DNA of 64,000 nucleotides from Prochlorococcus sp. AG-363-K07 (GCA_003280225.1 QCFO01000006.1:1-64000), one strand, 5' to 3'; counted from the first letter of the stretch, positions 34,964-44,759 are shown. The notes: generated by a model from the sequence alone, not told the origin. Numbers and translations: made by a program.

Positions 34964-35430
34964 GAGTTTCTTCTCCCTCCAGCAAGCACCATTCCGAGCA
35001 GCATGCCTAGTCCTGCTGCAATACCAATAGCCATGAGTGGTTGTTTTCTAATGGGCTGTTCGATTTTTGGCCGCAGTGTTTTGTTTAAATCATCTAGAAG
35101 CTCTTCTAATTGTTTCTCTAATGGCTCAAGGTTAGTTGCGATTTCTTGGGTATGGTCGCTTGCAGAATTTAAAAGTTCCTCTAATTGTTCTTGAACAACG
35201 AGTGTTGTTCTATCCGAGTGTTTAGATATCACTTTGATTACTTCATCAAGGCTGCCTCTTGTGGCTTCGAGAGTTTGTTTGGCTAGATCAGGCCATCTCT
35301 CTTGAATTTTGGGGAGCAAGCTTTCAAAGCTCTCACTGAACCATTGATCAGAAGAAAGATCAGGCTCCTTCTCTGGGGAATCTTCAAGTTCAGTTCTAGC
35401 TTCGCAGGATGCGGAATTCGTGGATTCCAT
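34960..35430 (-). CDS. DUF883-like membrane-anchored helical protein (YqjD/ElaB-like)
   Basis: 156 residues. Acidic N-terminus (to about 35), then long amphipathic helices (LEELLNSASDHTQEIATNLE; LEKQLEELLDDLNKTLRPKI) and one C-terminal membrane helix (LMAIGIAAGLGMLLGMVLAG) ending RRNS. This is the ElaB/YqjD pattern; in E. coli these bind ribosomes at the membrane in stationary phase. A similar role here is inference. First gene of a two-gene operon with the YqjE-like protein. Confidence 0.78.
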   Translation of the reverse strand: MESTNSASCEARTELEDSPEKEPDLSSDQWFSESFESLLPKIQERWPDLAKQTLEATRGSLDEVIKVISKHSDRTTLVVQEQLEELLNSASDHTQEIATNLEPLEKQLEELLDDLNKTLRPKIEQPIRKQPLMAIGIAAGLGMLLGMVLAGGRRNS

Positions 35431-35651
35431 AAGATCCTGATGGTTTCACAGAGCTTAGGAAGACTTGACCATTATTGAAACCTTTTGTCCTTGATTTTTC
35501 CATATTCAACTAAGTCAGGATCTTGGTTGTCAGTCTTCTGAACGCGATCTGCTTGAGTGTTTTGAGAAAAACCAAACGTCGCCTTTGCTTACATTTATTG
35601 CCTAATAAATACTTCTAGTGCTAGACGTCTTTAGTAATTTACTTGGCGATC

Positions 35652-35783
35652 ATGGACGTTGGCCTGTCCGGAATTCTTTTTGCTTCGGGTACTCTTCCTA
35701 CTTCTCTTGGCTTGATTGCAGCATCTATAGCAGGTGCTGGAAGCTTGCTTTTAATAGCCTTGAGATTTGTTCCGCAGGATTAA
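35652..35783 (+). CDS. Small single-span membrane protein (hypothetical)
   Basis: A 43-residue frame from ATG: MDVGLSGILFASGTLPTSL, then a hydrophobic helix (LIAASIAGAGSLLLIALRF) and VPQD-stop. The Gly/Ala-rich helix with a short basic end resembles small thylakoid proteins. A strong hairpin follows 7 bases after the stop. It overlaps a longer GTG-started frame in another phase that reads poorly. Confidence 0.5.
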   Translation: MDVGLSGILFASGTLPTSLGLIAASIAGAGSLLLIALRFVPQD

Positions 35784-35790
35784 ACCATTC

Positions 35791-35821
35791 TTGGAAACTG
35801 AGGAATATCCTCTGTTTCCAA
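35791..35821 (+). terminator. Strong hairpin after the 43-residue ORF
   Basis: TTGGAAACTGAGGA and TCCTCTGTTTCCAA pair over 14 positions with one T-T mismatch around a 3-base ATA loop. No T tract follows, so it may be a 3'-end stabilising hairpin and not an intrinsic terminator. Confidence 0.55.
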
Positions 35822-35984
35822 AATCCTGTCAATGTGGAGCTTAAGCAAATTCCTTTTTTAAGGGATGTATTTTGCTGTCCATTTTTCAAAAATCCTTACT
35901 TATTTAATACAGGCTAGTTGTATTCAAACTATTTCTTAATTCTTTCCTTAAAAATAAACCTTTTTTTATACAAAGTATTCTCAC

Positions 35985-36365
35985 ATGCCTAGTCAAAAAA
36001 GATGGGCTCTCCTCGAACATTCTGGTTTGCCAGGTGGTATTCACTTTGATTTGCTTTTGGAAGATGGAAATGTTTGTAGAACTTGGAGGTTGCCTAATCT
36101 TCTGATATTAGATGGGCCAAATCAGCAAGTTGTTTCTTTGCCTCCTCATAAATTGGATTGGCTTGAGACGTTAGGTCGACCTGTATCTGGAAATCGAGGG
36201 GTGGCCACAAGAAAGCAGTTTGGATGTTTTGTTGGAAAGCTTCCTACTAGTGAAGATGGTTTGATTGAGATCCAACTCCATAGCGAAGAAATGATTGGAC
36301 TGCTTCTTATCAAAAATTTGGTTTGTAGTTTTTCTTCGATTTCAGATGCAGTAGCCAAAAAGTAA
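35985..36365 (+). CDS. Small protein resembling the LigD 3'-phosphoesterase domain
   Basis: 126 residues. The opening RWALLEHSGLPGGIHFDLLL continues with EDGNVCRTWRLP, which recalls the 3'-phosphoesterase domain of bacterial ligase D (core H-x-D-(LF)-x-LE then a Trp-rich strand). Solo versions of this fold exist outside LigD. The resemblance is by eye and modest; several catalytic His of true LigD-PE are not obvious here. It lies 56 bases upstream of smc on the same strand. Otherwise unknown. Confidence 0.65.
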   Translation: MPSQKRWALLEHSGLPGGIHFDLLLEDGNVCRTWRLPNLLILDGPNQQVVSLPPHKLDWLETLGRPVSGNRGVATRKQFGCFVGKLPTSEDGLIEIQLHSEEMIGLLLIKNLVCSFSSISDAVAKK

Positions 36366-36421
36366 TAAGGCTTGAGCTTCTGGCAGGTTTCGCTAATCTC
36401 TGGATACTCTTAGCCCGATTT

Positions 36422-39400
36422 TTGTTGGTTTACATCAATCAGGTAGAGCTAGCGCATTTCAAGTCCTTTGGGGGGGCAATGACAATCCCTCTTGAGGAGG
36501 GTTTTACGGTTGTGACAGGACCAAATGGTTCTGGTAAAAGCAATATTCTTGATGGAGTCCTTTTTTGCTTAGGTTTAGCTACTAGCCGAGGTATGCGTGC
36601 AGATCGCTTGCCCGATTTGGTAAATAGCGGCATTCTCAAAGCTGGCAAATCTGCTGAGACTGTTGTAAGTGTCAAGTTTGATCTTTCAGATTGGTCGCCT
36701 GATTTGGCTGAAGAAGGTTTAGAGCAAGCTCAAGAAGGTCCCTGGATTAAGTCAGGTCAAAAAGAGTGGACGGTCACAAGACGTTTGAAAGTGATGCCTG
36801 GTGGTTCTTATAGCTCTAGTTACGCTGCAGACGGGGAGACTTGTACTCTTCAACAATTGCAGACTCAATTACGTCGCTTGAGAATTGACCCTGAGGGTAG
36901 CAATGTAGTCATGCAGGGTGATGTGACTCGCATAGTTTCGATGAGCAATAAAGATAGAAGGGGTTTGATTGATGAGCTTGCAGGAGTTGCTTTATTTGAT
37001 AACCGGATAGAACAAACACGTCTAAAGTTGGATACTGTTCATGAGAGACAAGAACGTTGCAGAATTGTTGAGCAAGAATTGCTAGCTGCACGCCATCGCT
37101 TGGAAAGAGATTGTGCAAAGGCAAGAATTTATAAGGAGTTAAAAATACAATTTCAACTTGGTAAACAACAAGAATTGGTTTTATCTTATGAATCTGCGAA
37201 ACAAGGATTGTTTGATTTAGATGCAAAGCGAAAGAGTATGATCCTGCAAGAATCTAGAGATATAGCTTCTCTTGCGAAGCAAGAGGAAAATTTGTCTAAT
37301 TCATTAGGAAAACTAAAGACTCTTCAAGAGAATGTGAAAGCTTTAGGGGAGGATAAGCTATTGAGAGTGCAGAGTGAGCTTGCAGGTTTAGATACACAAT
37401 TTCGTGAATTAGACAGGCAAGCTAATATCAATAAAACTGAAGGTGAGAACTTACAATCTCAACGGCAATCCTTAATTAAACGCCGACATGAAATTAAGGA
37501 AGAAATTTTTCAAAAATCTCAGAATTGTAAGGATAATTTGTTAGTAGAGGCTGAACAGGCCTGTAAAGATGCAGAAGCATCGGTTGAAGTTTCTCGTAGA
37601 AGGTTGGGTGAGGTTGCTGGTCGTTCTGGTGCATGGATTGAGGATCAACGTGCAAGAAGTATGCTTCGCCAAAAGTTACATAATAATGTCAAACCTTTAC
37701 AAAGTGAATTGCAAAAATTAGAAGAGAGGTTACTACAGATCGAGATGAGAGAGAAGGAGCTTGCAGAAGAAGAAAAGCAGGATTTAATTCAGAATAAAGA
37801 ATTATCTGACCACCTCAATGTAAGAGAAAAAGATTGTCAACAAGTTCTTGAAGATATTATTCAAAAGAAGACTTGTATTAGTCAACTTGTTGATGAATTA
37901 GCAGTTCAGCAGAGGACACGTAGTCGTTTAGAGCAAGAACAGACAAAATTAGAGAATCAAGTTGCTCGTTTAGAAAGTCGTAAGGAAGCTCTTCAAGAAA
38001 CTAGAGGAACTTCAGCCTTAAGGCTTTTGCTTGAAGCAGGACTGGAAGGTATCCATGGTCTTGTTGCTCATTTAGGAGAAGTAGAAGATTCTCACAGGCT
38101 TGCTTTGGAAGTTGCAGCAGGTTCAAGACTTGGGCATGTAGTTGTTGATGACGACCAAATTGCCGCAAAAGCGATTCACTTGTTAAAGCTTAAAAAGGCT
38201 GGGCGCTTAACATTTTTGCCTTTAAACAAGATGAATTCTTCCCTTGTTAGAAGAAAGAATGTTTTCCAGCGAGGCCCATCTGTCCCCGTCACTACTGATG
38301 GCAAGGCACTAATTGGTAGAGCCGTTGATTTGATTAGTTGTGATCCAATTTATAGCGATGTTTTTGCACATGTCTTTGGAGAAACGCTTGTTTTTGCTGA
38401 TTTATGTTCAGCTAGAGCTCAACTGGGTTATCAAAGAGCTGTAACTCTTGATGGTGAACTGCTTGAGAAGAGTGGAGCAATGACCGGAGGAAGCTTTTCA
38501 GGAAGAGGAATTGGCTTTAGTTTTGGTAGCAGTCAAGAAAGGGATGAAATTGAGCCGATTAGGAAAAGACTCCTAGAGGTTGGTGAAACACTTGTTAGCT
38601 GTAAAAGGAAGCAAGCTCAATTAAGTCAGGAGTTAGACAACTTAACTCCTGTATTACGTAGTTTGGAGCAACGCAAAGCCACTTTAGAAGCAGAACAAAC
38701 TGCAGCTGAAATTTCTAACAAACCACTCTTGCAGCGCCATCATGATCGTGTCGAGAGAATTCAAGAGTTAAGTAAGACAAAAAATCAGTATCATTTTCGC
38801 TCTGAAGAGCTTAGGAAAGAGCTAAAACCGTTATTGCTTCAACTGGAGCAATTAGAAGGCCAAGAAAGTTTTGCAGATAATCAAGACTCTTCAGAAAGTT
38901 GGAAGCTTTTGCAGAAAAATCTTGAGGATGCAGATTCAGTGTTAGTTGAAACGAGACGTCAAAGAGATGAATTACTTAGCCTGCAAGCTGAAAGGACCCA
39001 TGCTTTAGAAAGGCTGGAGGACCAACAGAAGGTGCTTGAAGGAGAAGAAAAACGATTACAAGAATCAGTCAAATCTCTTGCTAGAGCTCATCACGATTGG
39101 AAAAGCCAGCAGACAAAGATGGAAGAGCAGAGGCGCCAGCTTGAAAAGAATCAAAAAGACTTGCAAAGTCGTTTTGGTGAGCAGAGACTTGCTAGGGATG
39201 AAGCGGAAGCTCAGCTAGCAAAAGATAGGCAAGAGGTTCAAGAAGCTAAATGGAACCTTGATCGTCTTCGCGAAGAACTTGTTTCTTTAGCCGAAGAGCT
39301 TCGAAGCGGACGTAATCGTCTGGATGAGCTGGAAAAGGCTCTTCCAGATCCACTGCCGGAAATTTCTGATGAGATTAGGAGTGCTGGGTTAACAGTATTG

Positions 39401-40033
39401 CAATCACAATTAGAAGCGATTCAGGCAAAAATGGAGGCTTTGGAGCCTGTCAATATGCTTGCGCTTGAGGAACTTGATGAATTGAATAAACGCCTTGGCG
39501 AATTAGTCGAGAGACTGGACACTCTGACTGAAGAAAGATCTGAACTTTTGCTTCGCATTGAAACTGTTGCGACGCTCCGTCAGGAGGCCTTCATGGAGGC
39601 TTTTGAAGCTGTTGATAAGCACTTTAGGGAGATTTTTGCCAGTTTGTCCGAAGGAGATGGTCATTTGCAATTAGATAACGAAGCTGATCCTTTAGAGGGT
39701 GGCTTGACATTAGTGGCGCATCCAAAGGGGAAAACAGTTAGAAGACTGGCAGCAATGTCTGGAGGAGAAAAGTCTTTAACTGCTTTGAGTTTTCTGTTTG
39801 CCTTGCAAAGATTTAGACCATCTCCTTTTTATGCTTTAGATGAAGTTGATAGCTTTTTGGATGGGGTCAATGTAGAACGATTGTCATCACTGATTGCTCG
39901 TCAAGCAGAACAGGCTCAATTTTTGGTTGTTAGTCATCGACGACCAATGATAGGTGCCTCAAATCGCACAATTGGAGTCACTCAGGCTAGGGGCTTTCAT
40001 ACTCAAGTTATTGGTTTGCCCGATGCTGCCTGA
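36422..40033 (+). CDS. smc: Chromosome segregation protein SMC
   Basis: 1203 residues, full length. Walker A TGPNGSGKSN (about 32-41), long coiled coil, hinge (about 530-690, with GIHGLVAHLGEVEDSHRLAL and DGELLEKSGAMTGGSFSG), second coiled coil, ABC signature LAAMSGGEKSLTALSFL and Walker B FYALDEVDSFLDG. SMC with ScpA and ScpB compacts and helps segregate DNA. No ATG precedes the conserved VYINQVELAHFKSFGG; the start is TTG at 36422, or the adjacent TTG. Confidence 0.97.
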   Translation: MLVYINQVELAHFKSFGGAMTIPLEEGFTVVTGPNGSGKSNILDGVLFCLGLATSRGMRADRLPDLVNSGILKAGKSAETVVSVKFDLSDWSPDLAEEGLEQAQEGPWIKSGQKEWTVTRRLKVMPGGSYSSSYAADGETCTLQQLQTQLRRLRIDPEGSNVVMQGDVTRIVSMSNKDRRGLIDELAGVALFDNRIEQTRLKLDTVHERQERCRIVEQELLAARHRLERDCAKARIYKELKIQFQLGKQQELVLSYESAKQGLFDLDAKRKSMILQESRDIASLAKQEENLSNSLGKLKTLQENVKALGEDKLLRVQSELAGLDTQFRELDRQANINKTEGENLQSQRQSLIKRRHEIKEEIFQKSQNCKDNLLVEAEQACKDAEASVEVSRRRLGEVAGRSGAWIEDQRARSMLRQKLHNNVKPLQSELQKLEERLLQIEMREKELAEEEKQDLIQNKELSDHLNVREKDCQQVLEDIIQKKTCISQLVDELAVQQRTRSRLEQEQTKLENQVARLESRKEALQETRGTSALRLLLEAGLEGIHGLVAHLGEVEDSHRLALEVAAGSRLGHVVVDDDQIAAKAIHLLKLKKAGRLTFLPLNKMNSSLVRRKNVFQRGPSVPVTTDGKALIGRAVDLISCDPIYSDVFAHVFGETLVFADLCSARAQLGYQRAVTLDGELLEKSGAMTGGSFSGRGIGFSFGSSQERDEIEPIRKRLLEVGETLVSCKRKQAQLSQELDNLTPVLRSLEQRKATLEAEQTAAEISNKPLLQRHHDRVERIQELSKTKNQYHFRSEELRKELKPLLLQLEQLEGQESFADNQDSSESWKLLQKNLEDADSVLVETRRQRDELLSLQAERTHALERLEDQQKVLEGEEKRLQESVKSLARAHHDWKSQQTKMEEQRRQLEKNQKDLQSRFGEQRLARDEAEAQLAKDRQEVQEAKWNLDRLREELVSLAEELRSGRNRLDELEKALPDPLPEISDEIRSAGLTVLQSQLEAIQAKMEALEPVNMLALEELDELNKRLGELVERLDTLTEERSELLLRIETVATLRQEAFMEAFEAVDKHFREIFASLSEGDGHLQLDNEADPLEGGLTLVAHPKGKTVRRLAAMSGGEKSLTALSFLFALQRFRPSPFYALDEVDSFLDGVNVERLSSLIARQAEQAQFLVVSHRRPMIGASNRTIGVTQARGFHTQVIGLPDAA

Positions 40034-40093
40034 AATCTTTTCCGGTTAACATCTTCAAATAATGACTGTATTCACTCATTTTTAAGGTTTTCG

Positions 40094-41152
40094 TTGATTA
40101 GCACTCAATCCCAAAACGATCCACTTGATACCGTTCCTAGCGACCGTCTTTGGCTGCGCTCAGAGTTGATGGGTACTCAGGTGATAACACGTGATACAGG
40201 TCGCAGGTTAGGAGTTGTGGGAGAGGTTGTTGTTGATATCGATCGGAGAGAGGTCGTTGCTCTGGGACTTAGGGATAATCCTTTGACTCGATTTCTGCCT
40301 GGCCTTCCACGTTGGATGCCACTTGATCGAATTAGGCAGGTTGGAGATGTAATTCTTGTTGACTCTGTTGATTCTCTTAGTGAAGGATTTACTCCAGAAA
40401 GATATAGCAGAGTGATTAATTGTCAGGTAATTACAGAATCAGGACAACAGTTGGGACGTGTTCTTGGATTTTCTTTTGATATTGAAACTGGAGAACTGAC
40501 GACATTGGTGATGGGTGCCTTGGGAGTGCCTCTTTTAGGAGAAGGAGTTCTGAGTACTTGGGAAATTCCAGTAGAGGAGATTGTCAGCAGTGGTGCCGAT
40601 AGGATTATTGTTTACGAAGGTTCTGAGGAAAAACTGAAACAACTTAATAGCGGCTTTCTCGAAAAGTTAGGGGTTGGAGGTTCTAGCTGGGAAGAACAAG
40701 AAAGAGATCGTTATAGGGTTAATCTTGTCCCTGTTGAGAATCAACTTACTCCTGGTCAAGATGTAGAAGATAGCCAAAAAATACTTGGATCTAAAACCAG
40801 TTCGAAATATTCTGATGAAGAGGAATTGGAATATGTTGAACTGGAAGATAGGCAAGAGGCTATAAATGAAAAACGTAGATATATAGATGATTCCAAATTA
40901 AATAATATGCCTAATCTTGATAGCTCTATAGAAGATAATTATACTTATAATATAAATAACAATTCTCAGGATTATCAATCATCTTCAATAGATGATTATG
41001 CTTCTAGGCCGATCTCTTCTTCACGACGACCTAAGCCCTTAGAGGAAGACCCTTTGGATGTTGAACCATTGGACTTTGATGTAGATAAGCAAAAAAGACT
41101 TCAAGATCCTTTTCCTGAACTTGATGGCAATGAACTGGAAGATCCTTGGTAA
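40094..41152 (+). CDS. Two-PRC-barrel protein with long disordered acidic tail
   Basis: 352 residues, TTG start with AAGG six bases upstream. Two PRC-barrel-like domains: about 22-100 (LMGTQVITRDTGRRLGVVGE; DIDRREVVALGLRDNP) and about 110-185 (CQVITESGQQLGRVLGFSFD; IETGELTTLVMGALG). The rest (about 190-352) is low-complexity, rich in Asp, Glu, Ser, Asn and Tyr. PRC barrels occur in photosynthetic reaction-centre H subunits and RNA-processing proteins; the role of the cyanobacterial form is unknown. It follows smc by 60 bases. Confidence 0.82.
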   Translation: MISTQSQNDPLDTVPSDRLWLRSELMGTQVITRDTGRRLGVVGEVVVDIDRREVVALGLRDNPLTRFLPGLPRWMPLDRIRQVGDVILVDSVDSLSEGFTPERYSRVINCQVITESGQQLGRVLGFSFDIETGELTTLVMGALGVPLLGEGVLSTWEIPVEEIVSSGADRIIVYEGSEEKLKQLNSGFLEKLGVGGSSWEEQERDRYRVNLVPVENQLTPGQDVEDSQKILGSKTSSKYSDEEELEYVELEDRQEAINEKRRYIDDSKLNNMPNLDSSIEDNYTYNINNNSQDYQSSSIDDYASRPISSSRRPKPLEEDPLDVEPLDFDVDKQKRLQDPFPELDGNELEDPW

Positions 41153-41207
41153 AGAATAACTATCAACTTCTGGATATCAAAATGCATAATTTGTATTATT
41201 AGCTTCG

Positions 41208-42557
41208 TTATTTATCCGTTTCACTTACTGCATTTTTGGAAATTTTTGTTATTTTTACACCATTTATAGACTTAGGAAGTAAGTTTATTACTTCCTTAGA
41301 CATTGCTTTGACTGCTCCTGGCTTCCCTCGCAGGCTTTGTAAGTCATTTTTTTGCCCTTGTAATCTTTGAGGGGATCTAAGCCAAATTAGAGCCTCATTT
41401 GCAATCTGATAAGGGTCTAATTTGCCAACCCTTTCTGGGACAATTAGATGACCAGCAGATATATTTGGCCAAGCTAAATAACCTCTGTTTTTTATTCGCC
41501 AAAGAGTTATTAATAGCCCTATGCATCTTCTTAAGCCAGGTAGTCGAGCTATAATTCCTAGAAAACCGTCCCATGCCTGCATTACATTTAAATGTTGTGT
41601 AGGTACAATTACAATCATTGGGACACCAAGCGCTCCTAATTCTGCTGTATTTGCTCCTACAGTAGTCAATGCAAGATGGCATTGACTTAGTGGTTTATGT
41701 GCCGGTGAATTTTCATAAAGATAGACTTCAGTTCCTTCTTGAGTAATTAACTTTCTCCATTGTTTTTTCCCTGTCCTGTGAGTAACAGTTGTAATCCTTG
41801 ATTTATATTTTGTTGCGATTGGATTTTTGGAACTGCCAAAATATGTGATTTCTTCAACGCTAGTAGTTGGAGCAACTGGTAATAAGAATCTTGCGTTTGG
41901 CAATTGTTGGGCTAAATGATCAGCTACCTCTAGAAAAAATGGAACTCCAACGCATAGTTTTGCCTTCTTCGACCCTGGCATTAAGGCTATCCAAGTTCCG
42001 TTTGCGAGTGGTTCTTCTTCTTTTGCGTAATCATTAATGTCTGCCATTAGATCACCAACAACATTACATTTGCTGTGAAAACGTTTTGGTAGATGAAGAA
42101 GTACCTTTGGTGACATCGCTGCAATCTTGTCGTTCCATTGAGGCCACCGCGCTTTCCACTCTGCATAAGTTAAGTGACGATATTTAAGTCTTGCGGAAAG
42201 AAGGACACTCCAGAATTGATCTCCTCCAAGAAAAACGACTACTCCTTTGCTAGGCCAATATGCATACTTTTTGGGGTGAATTAATAGTTTCCAAAAAGAT
42301 TTAGCAGGAGTGATGATTTCAAATTGTCCCCATTCTTTTGCTGCAGCTACTTCATGGCCGGTTGAATTTGGACAGGGAACTAAGACGAGACGAAGGCTGA
42401 TTTGTGCTGAGCCTGGTCCTCTTGGTCTCATTAATAATTCTGAATGTAGTTTTTCTGCTAGGGGTCTTACCCAAGTTGCCAATTCACCAGGGCCATTAGA
42501 TACAAGCACCACTGCAACAGAAGCTTGATTGCTTTGAGATGGTGATAGGGAGGTCAA
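41208..42557 (-). CDS. LpxB-like glycosyltransferase of unknown substrate
   Basis: 449 residues. The N-terminal VLVSNGPGELATWVRPLAEK and the C-terminal lobe (IALMPGSKKAKLCVGVPFFL; LALTTVGANTAELGALGVPM) resemble lipid-A-disaccharide synthase and related GT19-like proteins, though it is longer and divergent. Marine picocyanobacteria also have unusual LPS lipids. A role in a surface lipid is inference. It ends near the tRNA-Leu gene, both on the minus strand. Confidence 0.75.
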   Translation of the reverse strand: MTSLSPSQSNQASVAVVLVSNGPGELATWVRPLAEKLHSELLMRPRGPGSAQISLRLVLVPCPNSTGHEVAAAKEWGQFEIITPAKSFWKLLIHPKKYAYWPSKGVVVFLGGDQFWSVLLSARLKYRHLTYAEWKARWPQWNDKIAAMSPKVLLHLPKRFHSKCNVVGDLMADINDYAKEEEPLANGTWIALMPGSKKAKLCVGVPFFLEVADHLAQQLPNARFLLPVAPTTSVEEITYFGSSKNPIATKYKSRITTVTHRTGKKQWRKLITQEGTEVYLYENSPAHKPLSQCHLALTTVGANTAELGALGVPMIVIVPTQHLNVMQAWDGFLGIIARLPGLRRCIGLLITLWRIKNRGYLAWPNISAGHLIVPERVGKLDPYQIANEALIWLRSPQRLQGQKNDLQSLRGKPGAVKAMSKEVINLLPKSINGVKITKISKNAVSETDK

Positions 42558-42573
42558 CTTTTAAAAACACTTA

Positions 42574-42655
42574 TGCGGATGGCGAGACTTGAACTCGCAA
42601 GGCCGAAGCCACACGCTCCTTAGACGTGCGTGTCTACCAATTCCACCACATCCGC
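42574..42655 (-). tRNA. tRNA-Leu with AAG anticodon
   Basis: 82 nt, class II shape: acceptor GCGGATG/CATCCGC, D-stem GTG/CAC, anticodon stem CACGT/GCGTG, long variable arm TGGCTTCGGCCTT, T-arm GCGAG-TTCAAGT-CTCGC, discriminator A, CCA not encoded. The anticodon loop reads CTAAGGA, giving A34-A35-G36. That would read CUU codons. A34 outside tRNA-Arg is uncommon in bacteria. Confidence 0.92.
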
Positions 42656-42778
42656 ATGGGAAACTGAGTCCCGCTGACTTAGTCCAAAAAGATCATAACG
42701 GGCAACCTTACATGTCCTCAAATACTTATAGGGGTATAAGCGCTGATACGATCCGGCTAAAGGATCAAATAAATCTGG

Positions 42779-44125
42779 ATGCCTATAGGCAAAGTTCTAA
42801 TTGCAAATCGTGGCGAGATTGCGCTCCGAATTCTCCGCAGTTGCAGGGAAATGGGTATAGCGACCGTTGCGGTTTATAGCACTGTTGATCGCAATGCATT
42901 GCATGCTCAACTGGCTGATGAAGCAGTGTGTGTAGGAGATGCTCCTAGTAGCAAAAGCTATTTAAATGTTCCCAACATTCTTGCCGCAGCAACATCTCGA
43001 GGCGTTGATGCCATTCATCCTGGCTATGGATTTTTAGCTGAGAACGACAGATTTGCTGAGATCTGTCGAGATCATGGCATTGTTTTTGTTGGACCTTCTC
43101 CCGATGCCATTCGCTCAATGGGAGATAAGTCCACTGCAAAATCCACAATGCAGAAAGTAGGAGTTCCTACTGTTCCAGGCAGTGAGGGTTTGTTGAGTAC
43201 TCCAGATGAGGCAGCGGAATTAGCCACAGGTATGGGTTATCCAGTAATGATTAAGGCCACAGCTGGAGGAGGAGGAAGAGGCATGCGTTTGGTAAATGGT
43301 CCAGAACATCTTGAAAACCTTTTTAAGGCCGCTCAGGGTGAAGCAGAAGCAGCATTTGGTAACCCTGGATTGTATATGGAAAAATTCATTGACCGACCTA
43401 GACATGTGGAGGTTCAGGTTTTAGCGGATAGGCATGGCAATGTTGTTCATCTTGGGGAACGAGATTGCTCAATTCAACGTAGGCATCAAAAGCTATTAGA
43501 AGAATCTCCTAGCCCAGCATTAGATCCTGGTTTACGAATTCGGATGGGAAAAGCTGCTGTTTCAGCTGCAAAAAGTATTAATTATGAGGGCGCTGGAACA
43601 GTTGAATTTCTGCTGGATAGAGAAGGAAATTTCTACTTTATGGAAATGAACACTCGCATTCAAGTGGAGCATCCTGTCACTGAGATGGTTACTGGTATTG
43701 ATTTAATTGCAGAACAATTAAGGATTGCTGGAGGGGAGCCAATCAGTGTCACTCAGGATCAAGTTGCTTTACGAGGACATGCGATTGAATGCCGTATTAA
43801 TGCAGAGGATTCAACCCATAATTTTCGGCCTGCTCCAGGGCGTATTACTGGTTGGCTGCCCCCTGGAGGGCCTGGGGTTCGTGTAGATAGCCATGTTTAT
43901 ACGGGTTATGACATCCCACCTTTTTATGACTCTTTGATTGGGAAATTGATTGTTTGGGGTAATGATCGGAATGCTGCTTTGAAGAGGATGAAACGAGCTC
44001 TTAATGAATGTGCAGTCACTGGCATACCAACCACAATTGATTTTCACTTAACTCTTTTGGAACGGGATGAATTTTTAAATGGTGATGTACATACGAAATT
44101 TGTAGAACAGGAAATGCTTGGGTGA
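42779..44125 (+). CDS. accC: Acetyl-CoA carboxylase, biotin carboxylase subunit
   Basis: 448 residues. AccC carboxylates biotin on AccB for fatty-acid synthesis. Motifs: [20 protein letters not shown], the ATP-grasp loop [33 protein letters not shown] and [18 protein letters not shown]. Length is standard. ATG start. It is transcribed divergently from the tRNA-Leu gene, with 123 bases between. Confidence 0.98.
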   Translation: MPIGKVLIANRGEIALRILRSCREMGIATVAVYSTVDRNALHAQLADEAVCVGDAPSSKSYLNVPNILAAATSRGVDAIHPGYGFLAENDRFAEICRDHGIVFVGPSPDAIRSMGDKSTAKSTMQKVGVPTVPGSEGLLSTPDEAAELATGMGYPVMIKATAGGGGRGMRLVNGPEHLENLFKAAQGEAEAAFGNPGLYMEKFIDRPRHVEVQVLADRHGNVVHLGERDCSIQRRHQKLLEESPSPALDPGLRIRMGKAAVSAAKSINYEGAGTVEFLLDREGNFYFMEMNTRIQVEHPVTEMVTGIDLIAEQLRIAGGEPISVTQDQVALRGHAIECRINAEDSTHNFRPAPGRITGWLPPGGPGVRVDSHVYTGYDIPPFYDSLIGKLIVWGNDRNAALKRMKRALNECAVTGIPTTIDFHLTLLERDEFLNGDVHTKFVEQEMLG

Positions 44126-44147
44126 GGTTTTGTAATTGAAACCTCAT

Positions 44148-44477
44148 TTAGCTCAAGCTTTGACTTTGTAAGAGGATTTGAGATAAAACCCCTTGAGGAC
44201 CGACGATTAATTCACGTACGAGGCTTATTAGACCGACCCATATAACGGGGGTTACATCAACTCCACCAATAGGAGGAACTATTTTCCTGGTGAAAGCCAA
44301 AATTGGTTCGGTAGGAAGGCTAATCAAAATCCAAAATCCTTTTTTCATCTCAACCTTGGGATACCAGGTGAGGACAATCCTCATCAAAAAGCTCAGCGTG
44401 AAAGCAGCCAGCAAAAAACCCAGTAAAGGATTGAATATGGGCAGAACTTTAAGAAAAAAAGACGTCACAAACCTCAA
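44148..44477 (-). CDS. YggT-family membrane protein
   Basis: 109 residues, with two hydrophobic segments (FNPLLGFLLAAFTLSFLMRI; VIWVGLISLVRELIVG) and the family motif LTWYP followed by LPTEPILAFTRKIVPPIGGV. YggT/Ycf19 proteins are linked to thylakoid or division-site membranes in phototrophs. The start is TTG at 44477; GTG three codons in is an alternative. It converges on accC (22-base gap). Confidence 0.88.
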   Translation of the reverse strand: MRFVTSFFLKVLPIFNPLLGFLLAAFTLSFLMRIVLTWYPKVEMKKGFWILISLPTEPILAFTRKIVPPIGGVDVTPVIWVGLISLVRELIVGPQGVLSQILLQSQSLS

Positions 44478-44554
44478 AGCATGTATGGGGACATCGTATA
44501 AACACGCAGGTAATCCGTAATACTGATATTGTCTTGGTCTAATTAGCAGCTGCT

Positions 44555-44677
44555 ATGACACCTTCTGCCGCCAATCTTTTGTACAGCCTTGTAGGTGCCG
44601 CAATTCTCATTGTTATTCCTGCAGGATCCTTTTTGCTATGGGTTAGTCAAAAAGATGCTTTGGCCCGAGGACGCTAG
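44555..44677 (+). CDS. psbX: Photosystem II protein X
   Basis: 40 residues: MTPSAANLLYSLVGAAILIV, then IPAGSFLLWVSQKDALARGR. One membrane helix, N-terminal MTPS and the FLLWVSQKD ending mark PsbX, a small subunit at the periphery of photosystem II near cytochrome b559. ATG start. A perfect 10-bp hairpin follows 29 bases after its stop. Confidence 0.92.
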   Translation: MTPSAANLLYSLVGAAILIVIPAGSFLLWVSQKDALARGR

Positions 44678-44706
44678 TCAATAGAGGCGTACTTCGTAGA
44701 CTAGGC

Positions 44707-44735
44707 GCAATGAGGTTGATCTTTGACCTCATTGC
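44707..44735 (+). terminator. Perfect 10-bp hairpin between psbX and ycf66
   Basis: GCAATGAGGT and ACCTCATTGC pair fully around a 9-base loop. No T tract follows. It lies 24 bases ahead of the ycf66 start, so it could end or protect psbX mRNA or affect ycf66 translation. Confidence 0.6.
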
Positions 44736-44759
44736 CGGTCATTAATAGGGGGCGCAACT

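Noticed and set aside
35618..35917. GTG-started 99-codon frame
   Set aside because: Cys/Trp/Phe-rich with no protein-like pattern; it overlaps a more convincing 43-residue membrane ORF in another frame and a strong hairpin.
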